Assembly (NCBI GenBank): GCA_017408735.1
Contig: JAFQUB010000017.1
Location: 18,241-82,240 of the forward strand
DNA from: Lachnospiraceae bacterium
Lineage (GTDB): Bacteria; Bacillota; Clostridia; Lachnospirales; Lachnospiraceae
Direction: 5' to 3'
Length of the DNA stretch: 64,000 nucleotides
In this document: one piece after another, positions 52,290 through 62,405 of the stretch
How the letters are laid out: every line of letters begins with the position of its first letter
Position numbering within the stretch: the stretch's first letter is position 1
Translations under genes and position numbers: made by a program
The notes under the pieces: generated by a model
What the model was told of the DNA's origin: nothing
The model's database searches: none
The model's input: the letters and a program-made list of their open reading frames with translations, nothing else

Positions 52290-54452
52290 ATGTTTACAGA
52301 TATAAATATAGATAAGCGGTATCGATCAAATAAAAATAATATTCCTTGTGATTTTATGATTCCAATGTTAATGAACGCGACAAAATATAAACGGGCGGTA
52401 GGATATTTTTCAACATCATCACTGGTCAATTTGTCTGTAGGATTGGCAGAGATGGCAAAAAGAGGAGGACATATAGAAGTTGTGTGCTCACCTAAGTTAA
52501 GTCAAGAAGATTTAGAAGCGATTAATTACGGATATAAAGCTAGGGAGAAAGCTTTTATTGAAGCATTAGATATTTCTTTAACAAATCCGGTTGATGAATT
52601 TGAAGAAGAAAGGTTGAATATGGTTGCAACGCTAGTTGCTCAGGGGAGTTTGAAATTTAAGCTGGCTTTTATGGAAAGGGATACAGGAATTAATGTATAT
52701 CATGAAAAAATAGCAGTTGCTTATGATGAAAATGGAAATAGAATAAGTTTTACAGGTTCAATGAATGAGTCAGAAAATGGTTTAATGAATAATTTTGAAT
52801 CAATTGTAGTATTTTGTGATTGGAAGAGTGAGGATCAAAAACAGTATATTGATGAAGTGGAGGCAGATTTTGAATTACTGTGGAAAGATAACACTGAAAA
52901 AGTGCGCGTGATAGAGTTTCCGCAAATAATAATAGAAAAATTGTTGAAATTTCAGAAAACTCAAGTTGATTATGATATAGAACAAAAACAGTTTGGCGCG
53001 GATTTAAAAAGTTTAATTAAAAAAAAATTTGTTACTATGCCAAGTGGAATTTCATTAATGGCCTATCAAAAAGAGGCTATATTGAAATGGAGAGAACAAG
53101 AGTACATAGGAATATATGATATGGCTACTGGTACAGGAAAAACATATACGGCACTCGGAAGTATTGAATATTTGGCAAAAGAATTGGAGAATCAGATAGC
53201 AGTATTTATTTTATGTCCATATGTTCATTTAGTAGGCCAATGGGAAGAAGATGTACTTGCATGGGGAGGAAAGCCAATTATTGCGCACAGTCAATCACCG
53301 GACAAGCAGTGGGAACAACATCTTATAGATTCTTATAAAAGATTTAAAACAATAAAAAAACCTTTTGTGTGCATTACTACAAATGATACTTATACAGGGG
53401 ATAGACTTCAGTCAATAATTCAAAATATAAAAGCTGACATGAATGTTTTGCTAATTGTAGATGAAGCTCATAATGTGGGAGCGCAAAAAATTTCAAGATT
53501 TTTGAATGAAAATATTAAATATAGATTGGCTTTATCTGCAACAATAGAAAGGTATCAAGATAAAAAAGGCACAGAAATTATATTCAAATATTTTAAAGAA
53601 AAATGTATTGAATATTCATTGAATAAGGCAATTGAAGAAGGTAAAGCTTTGTGTAATTATGAATATCATGTAATATATTCATTTCTTTCACCGCAAGAAT
53701 TGGATAGATATAATCGAATAACTAAGGAACTTAAAAATTACATGAAATATGATAATGGTAAAGCAAAATATACAAAAGCGGCACAAGTAAAGTTATTCGA
53801 AAGAAAAAGAATATTGGCAGGAGCAAAGGATAAAGTAGGGCTGCTTAAGGAAGCAATGGGAGCATACAGAAATGAAAAACATATATTGGTATATTGTGGT
53901 GCAACGAATATGTTTGATGAAGATACAGAAACTAATGAAAAACAAATTTTGAAAGTAAGCAGAATGTTGGAAACAGAATTAGGAATGGATGTACATAAAT
54001 TTACTGCTGAGGAAAATGCAGAACAACGAGTTACAATAAAAAAATGTTTTGAGAAGGGGATGTATCAAGTTTTGACAGCTATCAAGTGTCTTGATGAAGG
54101 AGTAAATATTCCTAATATTCAAACCGCATTCATTTTATCCAGTAGCCAAAATCCAAAAGAATTTATTCAAAGAAGGGGAAGACTCCTTAGAAAAGCAAAA
54201 GGAAAAGATAGAGCGGTGATTTACGATTTTGTTACATTACCTCGTCCGTTCGGAAGTATTCATTATGGAGATTTTGAAACAGATAAAAGCATTGTAATAG
54301 GAGAAATGATTCGTATAAAAGAGTTTTCAGAAGTAGCTTTGAATAAAGCTGAAGGATTGAATATTATTGATGAAATTCAAGCAGCATATGGGGTTTCGAT
54401 AGATTTAGAATTTGAAATAGAAAAACGAAAAGAGGAAGAATTTGATGAGTGA
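52290..54452 (+). CDS. PLD-nuclease-like / DEAD-box helicase, probable restriction component
   Basis: 720-residue protein. The N-terminal 230 residues are phospholipase D-like: VYHEKIAVAYDENG followed by SFTGSMNESENG, an HxK half-site of the nuclease type. Then comes an SF2 helicase: Q-motif region LMAYQKEAI, Walker A MATGTGKTYTA, DEAH-type box VDEAHNVG, motif III LSATIERY and motif VI FIQRRGRLLRKAKGK. Similar proteins are annotated as phosphorothioation-system restriction enzymes. It starts 40 bases after sspA with AAAAGGGGGGAAGC before it. Its genes are more AT-rich than sspDBCA, hinting at separate acquisition. Confidence 0.8.
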   Translation: MFTDINIDKRYRSNKNNIPCDFMIPMLMNATKYKRAVGYFSTSSLVNLSVGLAEMAKRGGHIEVVCSPKLSQEDLEAINYGYKAREKAFIEALDISLTNPVDEFEEERLNMVATLVAQGSLKFKLAFMERDTGINVYHEKIAVAYDENGNRISFTGSMNESENGLMNNFESIVVFCDWKSEDQKQYIDEVEADFELLWKDNTEKVRVIEFPQIIIEKLLKFQKTQVDYDIEQKQFGADLKSLIKKKFVTMPSGISLMAYQKEAILKWREQEYIGIYDMATGTGKTYTALGSIEYLAKELENQIAVFILCPYVHLVGQWEEDVLAWGGKPIIAHSQSPDKQWEQHLIDSYKRFKTIKKPFVCITTNDTYTGDRLQSIIQNIKADMNVLLIVDEAHNVGAQKISRFLNENIKYRLALSATIERYQDKKGTEIIFKYFKEKCIEYSLNKAIEEGKALCNYEYHVIYSFLSPQELDRYNRITKELKNYMKYDNGKAKYTKAAQVKLFERKRILAGAKDKVGLLKEAMGAYRNEKHILVYCGATNMFDEDTETNEKQILKVSRMLETELGMDVHKFTAEENAEQRVTIKKCFEKGMYQVLTAIKCLDEGVNIPNIQTAFILSSSQNPKEFIQRRGRLLRKAKGKDRAVIYDFVTLPRPFGSIHYGDFETDKSIVIGEMIRIKEFSEVALNKAEGLNIIDEIQAAYGVSIDLEFEIEKRKEEEFDE

Positions 54453-54615
54453 ACAGGAAGTTAAAAATGATATTCTTAATAGTTTATATCAAGAAATAAG
54501 GGTGGTAGAAGGACAAAATCTCCGAACAGGTAAATACGATGATAATATGATGAGAAAGTTTATAGAAAAAAGAATTGAAATGGCTGTCAAGAAGGAGGGA
54601 GATAATGAAATTTAA
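54445..54615 (+). CDS. 56-residue protein between helicase and SMC genes
   Basis: The start ATGAGTGA overlaps the helicase stop by eight bases and the end overlaps the next start by eleven. The 56 residues are charged and helical (SEQEVKNDILNSLYQEIRVV, YDDNMMRKFIEKRIEMAVKK). The tight double overlap argues for a real, translationally coupled gene. It is not recognised and could be an adaptor between the two large proteins. Confidence 0.7.
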   Translation: MSEQEVKNDILNSLYQEIRVVEGQNLRTGKYDDNMMRKFIEKRIEMAVKKEGDNEI

Positions 54616-56638
54616 AAGTATAGTTATTAATAATTTTATGAGATACAAAGGAGAGAACAAGATAGAGTTTTCTTGTGATGCGGATAGAAATGTAACAGTT
54701 GTAATGGGGGATAATACATTTGGAAAAACAACGCTTGCGCAGGCATTTCGCTGGGGATTGTATGGAGAGATAATTGATACGCGTTATGGGAAAAGCAAAG
54801 ACATTATTTTGCTTAATAAAGATGTATTAGCTGAAATGGGAAGTATTGACGAAGAAAGTGTTTTTGTGATTTTGGAGGTGATTGAGGGAGACATTATATA
54901 TCAATTTAAAAGGGAAGCAGTGTTCAATCGGGCATTTCCGGCGTTGAATACAAAAAAAATTGAGGAAAATCTTTGGATGAGAAAAAAAATTGGTAACGGT
55001 CAATGGGAAGCATGGATTAATAATGATACAAGCGACAAGAAAAATTTCAATTGTGTTAATGATAGTATTAAAGTAATGTTTCCAAGAGAACTTTCAAATT
55101 ATTTTTTCTTTGATGGCGAGCGGTGGAGTGATGAAAGGAAAACAAATGCGGAAATTAAAAATTCTATAAGTACCCTTATGGGAATTACTCCTCTTGTAAA
55201 AATGAAAGAACATCTCTGGAACGGAAACGCTAAGTCAGTTATTAAGAATTTAGAATCGAAAATTACTGGTATAGGAACAAACTATGACAAGATTAAAAAA
55301 CAAATCCAAGATAACGAAGATTTGATTGAAAAATGGACAGATAATATTAAAATTGCAGAAGAAAATGCAAGACAATTTCACGAAAAAGTTGACATTGCAA
55401 AAAATATGCTGGCATCAAATGAAAAAATTGAAAAATATCAGAAAGAATACATAAATCTGGAAAAAAATATTCTGCAAGAGGAAAAAAATTTAGAATCTAT
55501 TTATGCTGAAATTATAAAGAGTTTTAGTAAAGATGCGTATAAGTACTTTGCGGCGCCTCTTTTGGAAGAGGTAATTGAGTTATTAAAAGGTGTTAATCTT
55601 GAAGGAAAAGATATTCCGGATATAACAGCGGCTACGTTAGATTATTTAATTGAACATGGAACTTGTGTTTGTGGAAATATAATTGGGGAAAAAGAAAAGG
55701 AGTATATAGAAGAACTTCGAAAATTAATTCCGCCGAATGTTATTGGGAGTTATGTGGGGCAATACCAAAGTAAATTGGAGGAATGGAAATTAGAAACGGA
55801 AGATTTTGTTGATGAATTAAAGAAGAAAGCCGAACTTATTGAGGGAACAAAAGCACAAATAGATGACGATATGGAAAGTAAGGTACGATTAGAAAAAATT
55901 ATAGATGGCAAGATTAATTTTTCACTAGAGCGTAAAAAGATGAACGCAAATAAAGAGAGCGAAAGTAAAGAATTGAGAAAAATTAATCAATATAAATTTT
56001 TTATTGAAGAAACAGAAAAGAAAATTAGAACATTAAAAAGTGATCTTGAAAGAGAAACAGCACATACTGCGGAAAATAGAAAAATACAGCAGATGATTAT
56101 GTATGCGAAAGCGTTATATGAAATGACTTCTGAAATGCTTAAAAGACGTGAAGAACCTCTAATGGAAGAATTGAATGTCATTATCAAAGAAAAATTTGCA
56201 GAGATGTTTCATGAAAAAGAAAAATATGCTCAAATGGGTGAAGATTACAGACTTCATTTATTTTACTATAAAATGGGAAATGGAGAACCTATAGAAGAAT
56301 TAGCACTTTCAGAAGGAGAAATTATTGCAAGAAATTTTGTTTTTATTGTTAGTATTCTTGAGTTGGCGCAAAAGAAAAAAATGGAGGACAGACAAAATAA
56401 CCAAGAGAGTGATGTGTTGAATCTTCCGTTGGTCCTTGACGGTCCCTTTTCTAAATTGGGCGATGTAAATACGGGATTGATTGCTAAAGTATTACCAAAA
56501 GTAGCGGAACAGGTCATTGTATTTATGTTGGACAAAGATTGGGAAGCATCAGGATTAGAAAAGTATACATTGCCAGAATATCGTTATTTTGTGAAAAAAG
56601 ATGCTGATGAAAATAGTGCAACACTGGAAAGGAGGTAA
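54605..56638 (+). CDS. DndD-like SMC-type ATPase
   Basis: 677-residue ATPase with Walker A GDNTFGKTTLAQAFRWGLYG near residue 32, two long coiled coils (about 195-300 and 400-500) around a hook region containing CVCG (a single CxC rather than CxxC), the LALSEGEIIARNFVFI signature and Walker B LPLVLDGPFSKL. DndD of double-strand phosphorothioation systems and SMC-type restriction ATPases share this plan. Here it follows the PLD-helicase, so I assign it to the restriction side. ATG 54605 has AAGGAGGGAGATA before it. Confidence 0.8.
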   Translation: MKFKSIVINNFMRYKGENKIEFSCDADRNVTVVMGDNTFGKTTLAQAFRWGLYGEIIDTRYGKSKDIILLNKDVLAEMGSIDEESVFVILEVIEGDIIYQFKREAVFNRAFPALNTKKIEENLWMRKKIGNGQWEAWINNDTSDKKNFNCVNDSIKVMFPRELSNYFFFDGERWSDERKTNAEIKNSISTLMGITPLVKMKEHLWNGNAKSVIKNLESKITGIGTNYDKIKKQIQDNEDLIEKWTDNIKIAEENARQFHEKVDIAKNMLASNEKIEKYQKEYINLEKNILQEEKNLESIYAEIIKSFSKDAYKYFAAPLLEEVIELLKGVNLEGKDIPDITAATLDYLIEHGTCVCGNIIGEKEKEYIEELRKLIPPNVIGSYVGQYQSKLEEWKLETEDFVDELKKKAELIEGTKAQIDDDMESKVRLEKIIDGKINFSLERKKMNANKESESKELRKINQYKFFIEETEKKIRTLKSDLERETAHTAENRKIQQMIMYAKALYEMTSEMLKRREEPLMEELNVIIKEKFAEMFHEKEKYAQMGEDYRLHLFYYKMGNGEPIEELALSEGEIIARNFVFIVSILELAQKKKMEDRQNNQESDVLNLPLVLDGPFSKLGDVNTGLIAKVLPKVAEQVIVFMLDKDWEASGLEKYTLPEYRYFVKKDADENSATLERR

Positions 56639-56643
56639 AATTA

Positions 56644-57150
56644 ATGGATAAGGAAAAGTTAGAATATTTCAGAAACGATGTTAAATTTACAGGAAAGCAT
56701 AGTCGTTATATAGATGCACTATGGGAACAAAATACAATAAAGAATTCGTACATAAGGACTCTTTATGAATTGTATGGTATTGCTGCGATTCTTGGTTTAA
56801 GAACTAAAACTAAAAAGCAGGTTGATAATTCAGAAGGAGTAAGAAATCTTCAATCAGCACAGTTATCAGCATACAGGCCGGTATTGAAAACTATAATGGT
56901 TACGGTGTTGTTGTTGGATGAAACATCTGGTTTGACAAAGGAAGAAAGGATAAATCGTGCTTTTAGAGGTCCTACTTCGCAAGAAGAATTAGAAGCTGAT
57001 ATGGAATTGTTTAATTCTTATGTGAGAGGTGGGATTGAGCATTTATATAATGAGTTGGTTGAGCGTCCCCTTTCTATAGATGATGAGTATACAGATATTA
57101 GGGTGGGAAATTTAATTGCGTTGTTAGAAAATAACGAAATTTGCCTTTAA
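56644..57150 (+). CDS. 168-residue protein ending the Ssp effector module
   Basis: Helical cytoplasmic protein of unknown family, starting five bases after the SMC gene with AAGGAGG before it. It has a hydrophobic central helix (VLKTIMVTVLLLDE) and an acidic tail (LSIDDEYTDIRVG). Its place as the last gene of the coupled series suggests it binds the SMC ATPase or helicase. It may correspond to a small subunit of an SspFGH-like effector, which would need profile searches. Confidence 0.65.
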   Translation: MDKEKLEYFRNDVKFTGKHSRYIDALWEQNTIKNSYIRTLYELYGIAAILGLRTKTKKQVDNSEGVRNLQSAQLSAYRPVLKTIMVTVLLLDETSGLTKEERINRAFRGPTSQEELEADMELFNSYVRGGIEHLYNELVERPLSIDDEYTDIRVGNLIALLENNEICL

Positions 57151-57319
57151 AGAGCCACTGAAAAGTCCGCTTCCACTTGGAAATCCTTATTATGATAAAA
57201 TCTATAATTCTTATGTATTAGGCGGTTTGAAAGAGTTGAATATGCGACTGTATGATATAAATGAAAAAGATACAAATTGTGAATTAATCACATTTGCAAA
57301 TTCTAAAATGCATAAATAA
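57137..57319 (+). pseudogene. orphan coding fragment after the Ssp module
   Basis: 61 codons open without a usable start, overlapping the last codons of the 168-residue gene in another frame. The translation (FKEPLKSPLPLGNPYYDKIY, then VLGGLKELNMRLYDINEKD) reads like real protein rather than noise. I do not recognise it. It could be the remnant of a fourth effector gene or a frameshifted extension. Confidence 0.4.
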
Positions 57320-57409
57320 ACTAAAAAGCAAAAGGAAATTAATTGACAATGTGAATAAATCACAATATAATACATATATTAGATAGAGATTACAGAAGGT
57401 GGGACGCAT

Positions 57410-58786
57410 ATGTTGATAGGTTTTTCAGTTAGTAACTATAAATCTTTTGAAGATGCTCAAAGCATATCTTTCATTGCAAGTAAAATTTCGCGGCATAAAG
57501 AGCATATTGCAGTAAAAGGAAATAGGAAAGTATTGAAAAGTGGATTGATTTTTGGGGCAAATGCAGGGGGGAAAAGTAATCTTATAAAAGCAGTACATTT
57601 TTCAAGAGAAATAATTTTGCAAGGGTTGGAACGTGTTGATCTTAATAAAAGATATTTCAGAATAACAAAAGGGGCATATAAGCTACCAGGGGTATTTGAA
57701 TATAGATTATTGGCAAATAATAAAGAATATTCATATGGGATTGCTATTTCTTATATTAAGAAAGAAATACTGGCAGAGTGGCTGATTCGTATCGAGGAAA
57801 ACGGAGAAGAAATATGTGTTTTCAATCGAGAAACTGATGAGAATGGAATTAGTATTGTAAACTCAGAAATGACATATGAAACACCAGAAGAAAACGCTAG
57901 AATGAAAATCTATTTAGAAGATTTTGGGGAGAATATTTCTGTAACTCTTAGAAAGAAAACAATATTAAGTGATATTGCTTTACGTGTAAATGATAAGCAG
58001 GGGCTATTTAATGAAATAACAAGCGTTTATGAATGGTTTAAAAATATGATAATTATTTTTCCGAATTCAAAATATAATGCATTAAATGATGTTGCAGCAG
58101 ATACGGAAGTGAGAACGTTTTTCTCAAATATAATGTCCTTTTTTGATACAGGAATAGAGTCTGTAGAAGGACAAGAACAAGAAATGGATTTTGATAAAGT
58201 ATTACAAAATGTACCAAGAGAAGAAGCAGAAAAAATAAAAATAGAGATCTCTAATAAAGCGTCTGAATCACCTATTATGTTTAAGGTTAATCAGCAAATA
58301 TATGTATTAAGAAAAGATGAAAATGGAAATATAATTTACCATAAAATGCTTTTAAATCATGGGAATTCAGAAGATTTATTTGAATATGCAGATGAATCGG
58401 ATGGAACGAAACGTTTGTTTGATTTGATTCCCATTTTTTATGAAAATAGGGGAGGAAGTGTAATTTTTATTGATGAAATAGACAGAAGTCTTCATACTAA
58501 TTTGACAAAACGCTTTTTTAAGTTGTTTTATGAATTAACAGAGGATGAAGCTTGTCAATTAATTGCAACAACACATGATTCTAATTTATTAGATCTTGAG
58601 CTACTTCGACAGGATGAGATATGGTTCGTGGAACGTCAAGAAAACCATAGTTCTAAAACATACTCGTTAAATAAGTTTAAAGAGAGGTTTGACAAGAGAA
58701 TTGATAAAGAATATTTATTAGGAAGATATGGTGCAATTCCTGTTTTTGCTGAATCAGAATTACACTTGGAGGAATGGTATGAATAA
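57410..58786 (+). CDS. AAA ATPase of an AbiL/Rlo-type (OLD-like) defence pair
   Basis: 458-residue ABC/OLD-like ATPase. Walker A is GANAGGKSN near residue 49, with NYKSFEDAQSISFIA before it, the signature region SDGTKRLFDLIPIFY, Walker B VIFIDEIDRSLH and the switch TTHDSNLLD. Such ATPases pair with a TOPRIM-domain partner in RloA/RloB, AbiL and PARIS-like abortive-infection systems. The partner gene overlaps it by eight bases but is broken. GAAGGTGGGACGCAT precedes the ATG. Confidence 0.85.
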   Translation: MLIGFSVSNYKSFEDAQSISFIASKISRHKEHIAVKGNRKVLKSGLIFGANAGGKSNLIKAVHFSREIILQGLERVDLNKRYFRITKGAYKLPGVFEYRLLANNKEYSYGIAISYIKKEILAEWLIRIEENGEEICVFNRETDENGISIVNSEMTYETPEENARMKIYLEDFGENISVTLRKKTILSDIALRVNDKQGLFNEITSVYEWFKNMIIIFPNSKYNALNDVAADTEVRTFFSNIMSFFDTGIESVEGQEQEMDFDKVLQNVPREEAEKIKIEISNKASESPIMFKVNQQIYVLRKDENGNIIYHKMLLNHGNSEDLFEYADESDGTKRLFDLIPIFYENRGGSVIFIDEIDRSLHTNLTKRFFKLFYELTEDEACQLIATTHDSNLLDLELLRQDEIWFVERQENHSSKTYSLNKFKERFDKRIDKEYLLGRYGAIPVFAESELHLEEWYE

Positions 58787-59500
58787 TAAATATAGATTAT
58801 CGGCCTCTGTATATGAGCGTGAAACAGAAGACAAAAAGGTAGAGCCTCCAAAAATATATTTCTTGTCAGTAGAAGGTAATATTACTGAGAAAGAATATTT
58901 TGCAGGAATTTCAGCAAACCGAAAAAGATTAGGAATTAACGGAAAGGTAGATGTGGAAGTACTTAGGAGAAGTCGAAAGGACACAAATAGTGCACCACAA
59001 CAAGTGGTTGAGTTATTAGAAGAATATATTCGCTTAAGAGAATTAGGGGAAGAAAATCTGATAGAAGAAATTCCTATGGATTTTATAGAAAAGTATGGTT
59101 TAGAATTTATTCAGACATATTTAAACAATCCTGATAAGATTCCTAGAAAACAACGCAATTCATTTGTAACAGAATTAATGAAAATAGGTTATGATATAAA
59201 TTATAGAAAGTATTTACAGAGGTATAATAATGATATGGATGAATTTGCTATTTTAATAGACCGGGATATGCAGACACATTCTGAGATAAATATGAGAGAT
59301 TGTATTGCTTATTGTAAAGAAAAGAAGTATCGGATAGGGCGCATCATGGAAAAAGCGGTATTAATTTTGGGGTTAATTACTTGCAGAATGTTGAACTTGC
59401 AGTAAAAAGAGCAAAAGGATTCGCTAGTGAAGAAGATGACTTAATGGAACATATTGGATGCAATTTGTGGAAATTAATTGAAAGTATGAAAAATTATTAG
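58779..59500 (+). pseudogene. RloB-like TOPRIM protein, disrupted
   Basis: The N-terminal 190 codons match RloB-like proteins: IYFLSVEGNITEKEYFAGI (TOPRIM Glu) and FAILIDRDMQTHSE (DxD). The expected next segment with NPCFEFW-like residues is absent; the frame continues in a different reading frame and stops at 59405. The true C-terminus (VELAVKRAKGF, HIGCNLWKLIESMKNY) is found in another frame, ending at 59500. An internal deletion plus frameshift explains this. The defence pair is therefore probably inactive. Confidence 0.8.
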
Positions 59501-59510
59501 GGTTAAAATA

Positions 59511-59542
59511 AATGTCCCGACGTTTTAAAGCGTCGGGACATT
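59511..59542. terminator. bidirectional terminator
   Basis: AATGTCCCGACG pairs exactly with CGTCGGGACATT around an 8-base loop at the border of the island and the Bce cluster. Confidence 0.85.
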
Positions 59543-59550
59543 CTTCTACA

Positions 59551-61548
59551 TTACTCATTCACAATCCCATAATATTCTCTCGAAGTAATCTTATACACAA
59601 TTCCATACACCACAGAAAATAGTACACATACAATCGCTACACTAGCAATAAAGGTCGGCATATGCACAATCATAACCAGACTCAGAGCGTCGGCTACAAT
59701 ATTTAATGCTACTGCGGCGTGGAGGATGGCGGCAATCAGTGGCAGGAGGAATAACAACATAACCTGTGAATTAATGGATTGTTTAATTTCCTTTTTAGAT
59801 AATCCTACCTTTTGCATGATTAAGAAACGTTCTCTGTCCTCATAACCTTCGGAAATCTGTTTGTAGTAAATAATCATTACGGTACAAACTAAGAATAAAG
59901 CTCCAAGAACAATTCCAACGAAGAACAAACCGCCATAAGTTGCGTAGAAAAAGTCTTCTTCATCAGATTTTAAGGTTATATCGTTTGCAATGTTTTGTGC
60001 GGTTAAAGCATCAGAATACGCGGTGGCAAAAGCCTTGACATCCTTGACAGAGTCGTTCATATCAAATCCCAGATAAGTGATACCTCCGTCAAAAGCAGCA
60101 AATCCGGTACTGCTTTTTAGAAAAGAGTCAAAGGTATTTGTGTCAGGAACTACGATTAAAAACTTTGGAAACAAGGACATACTGTAGTTAGAAATATAGG
60201 ATAAGCATTCCTTGTTGGCAGTATCCTTGACCCGGTAAGTAGTATCTTTGAAAATTAAAGTATCTTCTTTTAAAATGTCATCGGAATCATAAAGCAGAAT
60301 CTCGTTTTCCCCTAAAGTTTCAGAGGAATGATTGAAACGGTTATATTCTTCCAGGGTAAGAAGATAGATATCCGGAAAAGATTCCAAATTTATTGTAAGT
60401 GGTATGTCTGGTAACAATGTATTTCCCTTTAATTCTCCTAGCATATTTCCATAATGGATACATACCATATCTTCATAAGAAAGTTTGTGATTTGTAACCG
60501 TAGTTTCTAAAATTTCTTCTAAAGTAGCCTGTGATGGCTGATTGGCAATGGAATATTGCACGGCACGAGGGAATTGTTGTGCAATACTTCGGTTTCCGTT
60601 GCTGTATAGACATACGCCTGCGGAAATCACCACAATAGCGGCAGCAGACAAAATGCAAATATTAGAAAGTCCCACAGCATTTTGTTTCATACGGTATAAC
60701 ATACCGGAAAGGCTGATAAAATGTCTGGTGCTATAATAGTATTTTTTATTCTTTTTTAAAAGTTTTAAAATAGCAATGCTTCCTGCAGTAAATAAGGCAT
60801 AAGTGCCCAAAATTACGCAAAGTGCAGCAGGAAAGAATGTGGTAAGTGCCTGATTGACACTATGGGAAGTAAGGGCATAATAATAGCCGATACCTAAAAG
60901 GATAACCCCAGCAATGGCAAGTAAAAATCGATTCTTTGGTTCTCGTTCTCCCTTTTTTTCACTTTTTAATAAATCGATATCTTTGGTGCGAAGAATACTA
61001 AACACACCACGAATTACAATCAAACCAGCTACCAGCCCGGTTAAAAGTAAGGTGGAAGAAATGGCACTTGTATTGATATAGAATCCTTCCGGTGCAGTTT
61101 GGTGAAGGATTTGAAATAAAAGTACCAGTACTAATTTGTCTAAAAAAATACCGAAGAACAATGCCACCAGTAATCCGATACTAAATAAGCTGACAGTTTC
61201 TAATAATATGATGCGAATAAGGTGTCTGCGCTCCATACCAAGCACCCGATAAAGTCCCAATTGCTTTTTCTGGTGTTTTAGTACAAAGCTGTTGGCATAA
61301 AACAAAAAGATAAGAGCAAAAAGGTAGGATACGGTAGAACCGGTCTTTAAAATGGTACATAGAGTTCTAGCACCATAAAAAGTTTCCTTCTTAGAATTAA
61401 TATCATAAAGAAATGAATTTATTCCCAAAGAAGTTAATATATAGTAAAACAAAATACTTCCAATTACGGTCAGTAGGTAAGGAAGATAGATTTTGAAATT
61501 TTTCTTTAAGTTTGTTGCGGCTAACCGTCTGTAAATATGCTTATTCAT
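59551..61548 (-). CDS. BceB-type ABC transporter permease
   Basis: 665-residue permease with ten predicted membrane helices and a large extracytoplasmic domain (about residues 330-520), the BceB/YxdM plan used to sense and remove peptide antibiotics such as bacitracin. Hallmarks are HQKKQLGLYRVLGMERRHL at the first FtsX unit and MQKVGLSKKEIKQSINSQV near the end. ATG 61548 is preferred to GTG 61557 because AGGAGGTG lies before it. It overlaps the ATPase gene. Confidence 0.92.
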   Translation of the reverse strand: MNKHIYRRLAATNLKKNFKIYLPYLLTVIGSILFYYILTSLGINSFLYDINSKKETFYGARTLCTILKTGSTVSYLFALIFLFYANSFVLKHQKKQLGLYRVLGMERRHLIRIILLETVSLFSIGLLVALFFGIFLDKLVLVLLFQILHQTAPEGFYINTSAISSTLLLTGLVAGLIVIRGVFSILRTKDIDLLKSEKKGEREPKNRFLLAIAGVILLGIGYYYALTSHSVNQALTTFFPAALCVILGTYALFTAGSIAILKLLKKNKKYYYSTRHFISLSGMLYRMKQNAVGLSNICILSAAAIVVISAGVCLYSNGNRSIAQQFPRAVQYSIANQPSQATLEEILETTVTNHKLSYEDMVCIHYGNMLGELKGNTLLPDIPLTINLESFPDIYLLTLEEYNRFNHSSETLGENEILLYDSDDILKEDTLIFKDTTYRVKDTANKECLSYISNYSMSLFPKFLIVVPDTNTFDSFLKSSTGFAAFDGGITYLGFDMNDSVKDVKAFATAYSDALTAQNIANDITLKSDEEDFFYATYGGLFFVGIVLGALFLVCTVMIIYYKQISEGYEDRERFLIMQKVGLSKKEIKQSINSQVMLLFLLPLIAAILHAAVALNIVADALSLVMIVHMPTFIASVAIVCVLFSVVYGIVYKITSREYYGIVNE

Positions 61549-62308
61549 TGTCTTCACCTCCTGAGAGCATGGAAGTTAAAGCATCGTTAATTTTCTGGAA
61601 CATTTCATCCTTGGTTGAATTTCCCTTGTAAATCTGGTGAAAAACGATACCATCCTTAATAAATAAAACTCGTGAAGCATGACAGGCAGCCTGAACACTA
61701 TGGGTAACCATAACAATGGTCTGACCGTCCTGATTGATTTTTTCAAACTGATTTAACAGTTTTACAGAGGCTTTGGAATCTAAAGCTCCTGTTGGTTCAT
61801 CTGCCAAAAGAAGTTTTGGATTGGTGATTAGCGCTCTAGCCACGGCAGTTCGCTGTTTCTGTCCCCCGCTGACCTCATAAGGAAACTTTTTTAATAAAGA
61901 ATCTATTCCAAGCGAGGCGGCCAGTGGCTGCAATTTTTCCTGCATGGTTTTGTAAGGGGTTCCGGAAAGTACCAGTGGAAGTAAGATATTGTCTTCCAAG
62001 GTAAAGGTATCTAACAAGTTGAAATCCTGAAAAACAAATCCTAAATTGTTACGGCGAAAAGCGGCACGTTCCTTTTCTTTGATATTTGAAAAATTCTTAT
62101 CCTCCAGATAAATCTCACCGGAAGTAGGTGTGTCTAAGGCGGCTAAGATATTTAATAAGGTGGTCTTACCGCTGCCGGATTCCCCCATAATGGCAACAAA
62201 TTCTCCGGCTTCCACAGAAAAGTTAATATTACTCAACGCTTCCACTTGAGCACTTCCTATTCTGTTTTTGTATATTTTTTTTACATTTACAGCTTCTAAG
62301 ATTGACAT
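61541..62308 (-). CDS. BceA-type ABC transporter ATP-binding protein
   Basis: 255-residue ATPase: Walker A GESGSGKTT near residue 39, LGFVFQDFNLLDTF, signature VSGGQKQRTAVARAL, Walker B LLADEPTGALD and switch VTHSV. It serves the BceB-type permease directly downstream. CAGGAGGACAATGTT precedes the ATG. Upstream lies a perfect palindrome at 62406 likely bound by the cognate response regulator. Confidence 0.93.
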   Translation of the reverse strand: MSILEAVNVKKIYKNRIGSAQVEALSNINFSVEAGEFVAIMGESGSGKTTLLNILAALDTPTSGEIYLEDKNFSNIKEKERAAFRRNNLGFVFQDFNLLDTFTLEDNILLPLVLSGTPYKTMQEKLQPLAASLGIDSLLKKFPYEVSGGQKQRTAVARALITNPKLLLADEPTGALDSKASVKLLNQFEKINQDGQTIVMVTHSVQAACHASRVLFIKDGIVFHQIYKGNSTKDEMFQKINDALTSMLSGGEDNE

Positions 62309-62405
62309 AACATTGTCCTCCTGTTTTCTATGTTGTTTTGATTTACCTATAGTATATCTTGTTGTCAGGAGGAGTTCCTTAATTTTAGCTTACATTTTGC
62401 CTCTG

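Noticed and set aside
53000..57150. A DndBCDE double-strand phosphorothioation locus
   Set aside because: DndB- and DndE-like genes are absent, and DUF4007 with a large ATPase points to the Ssp type; the DndD-like protein alone is not enough.
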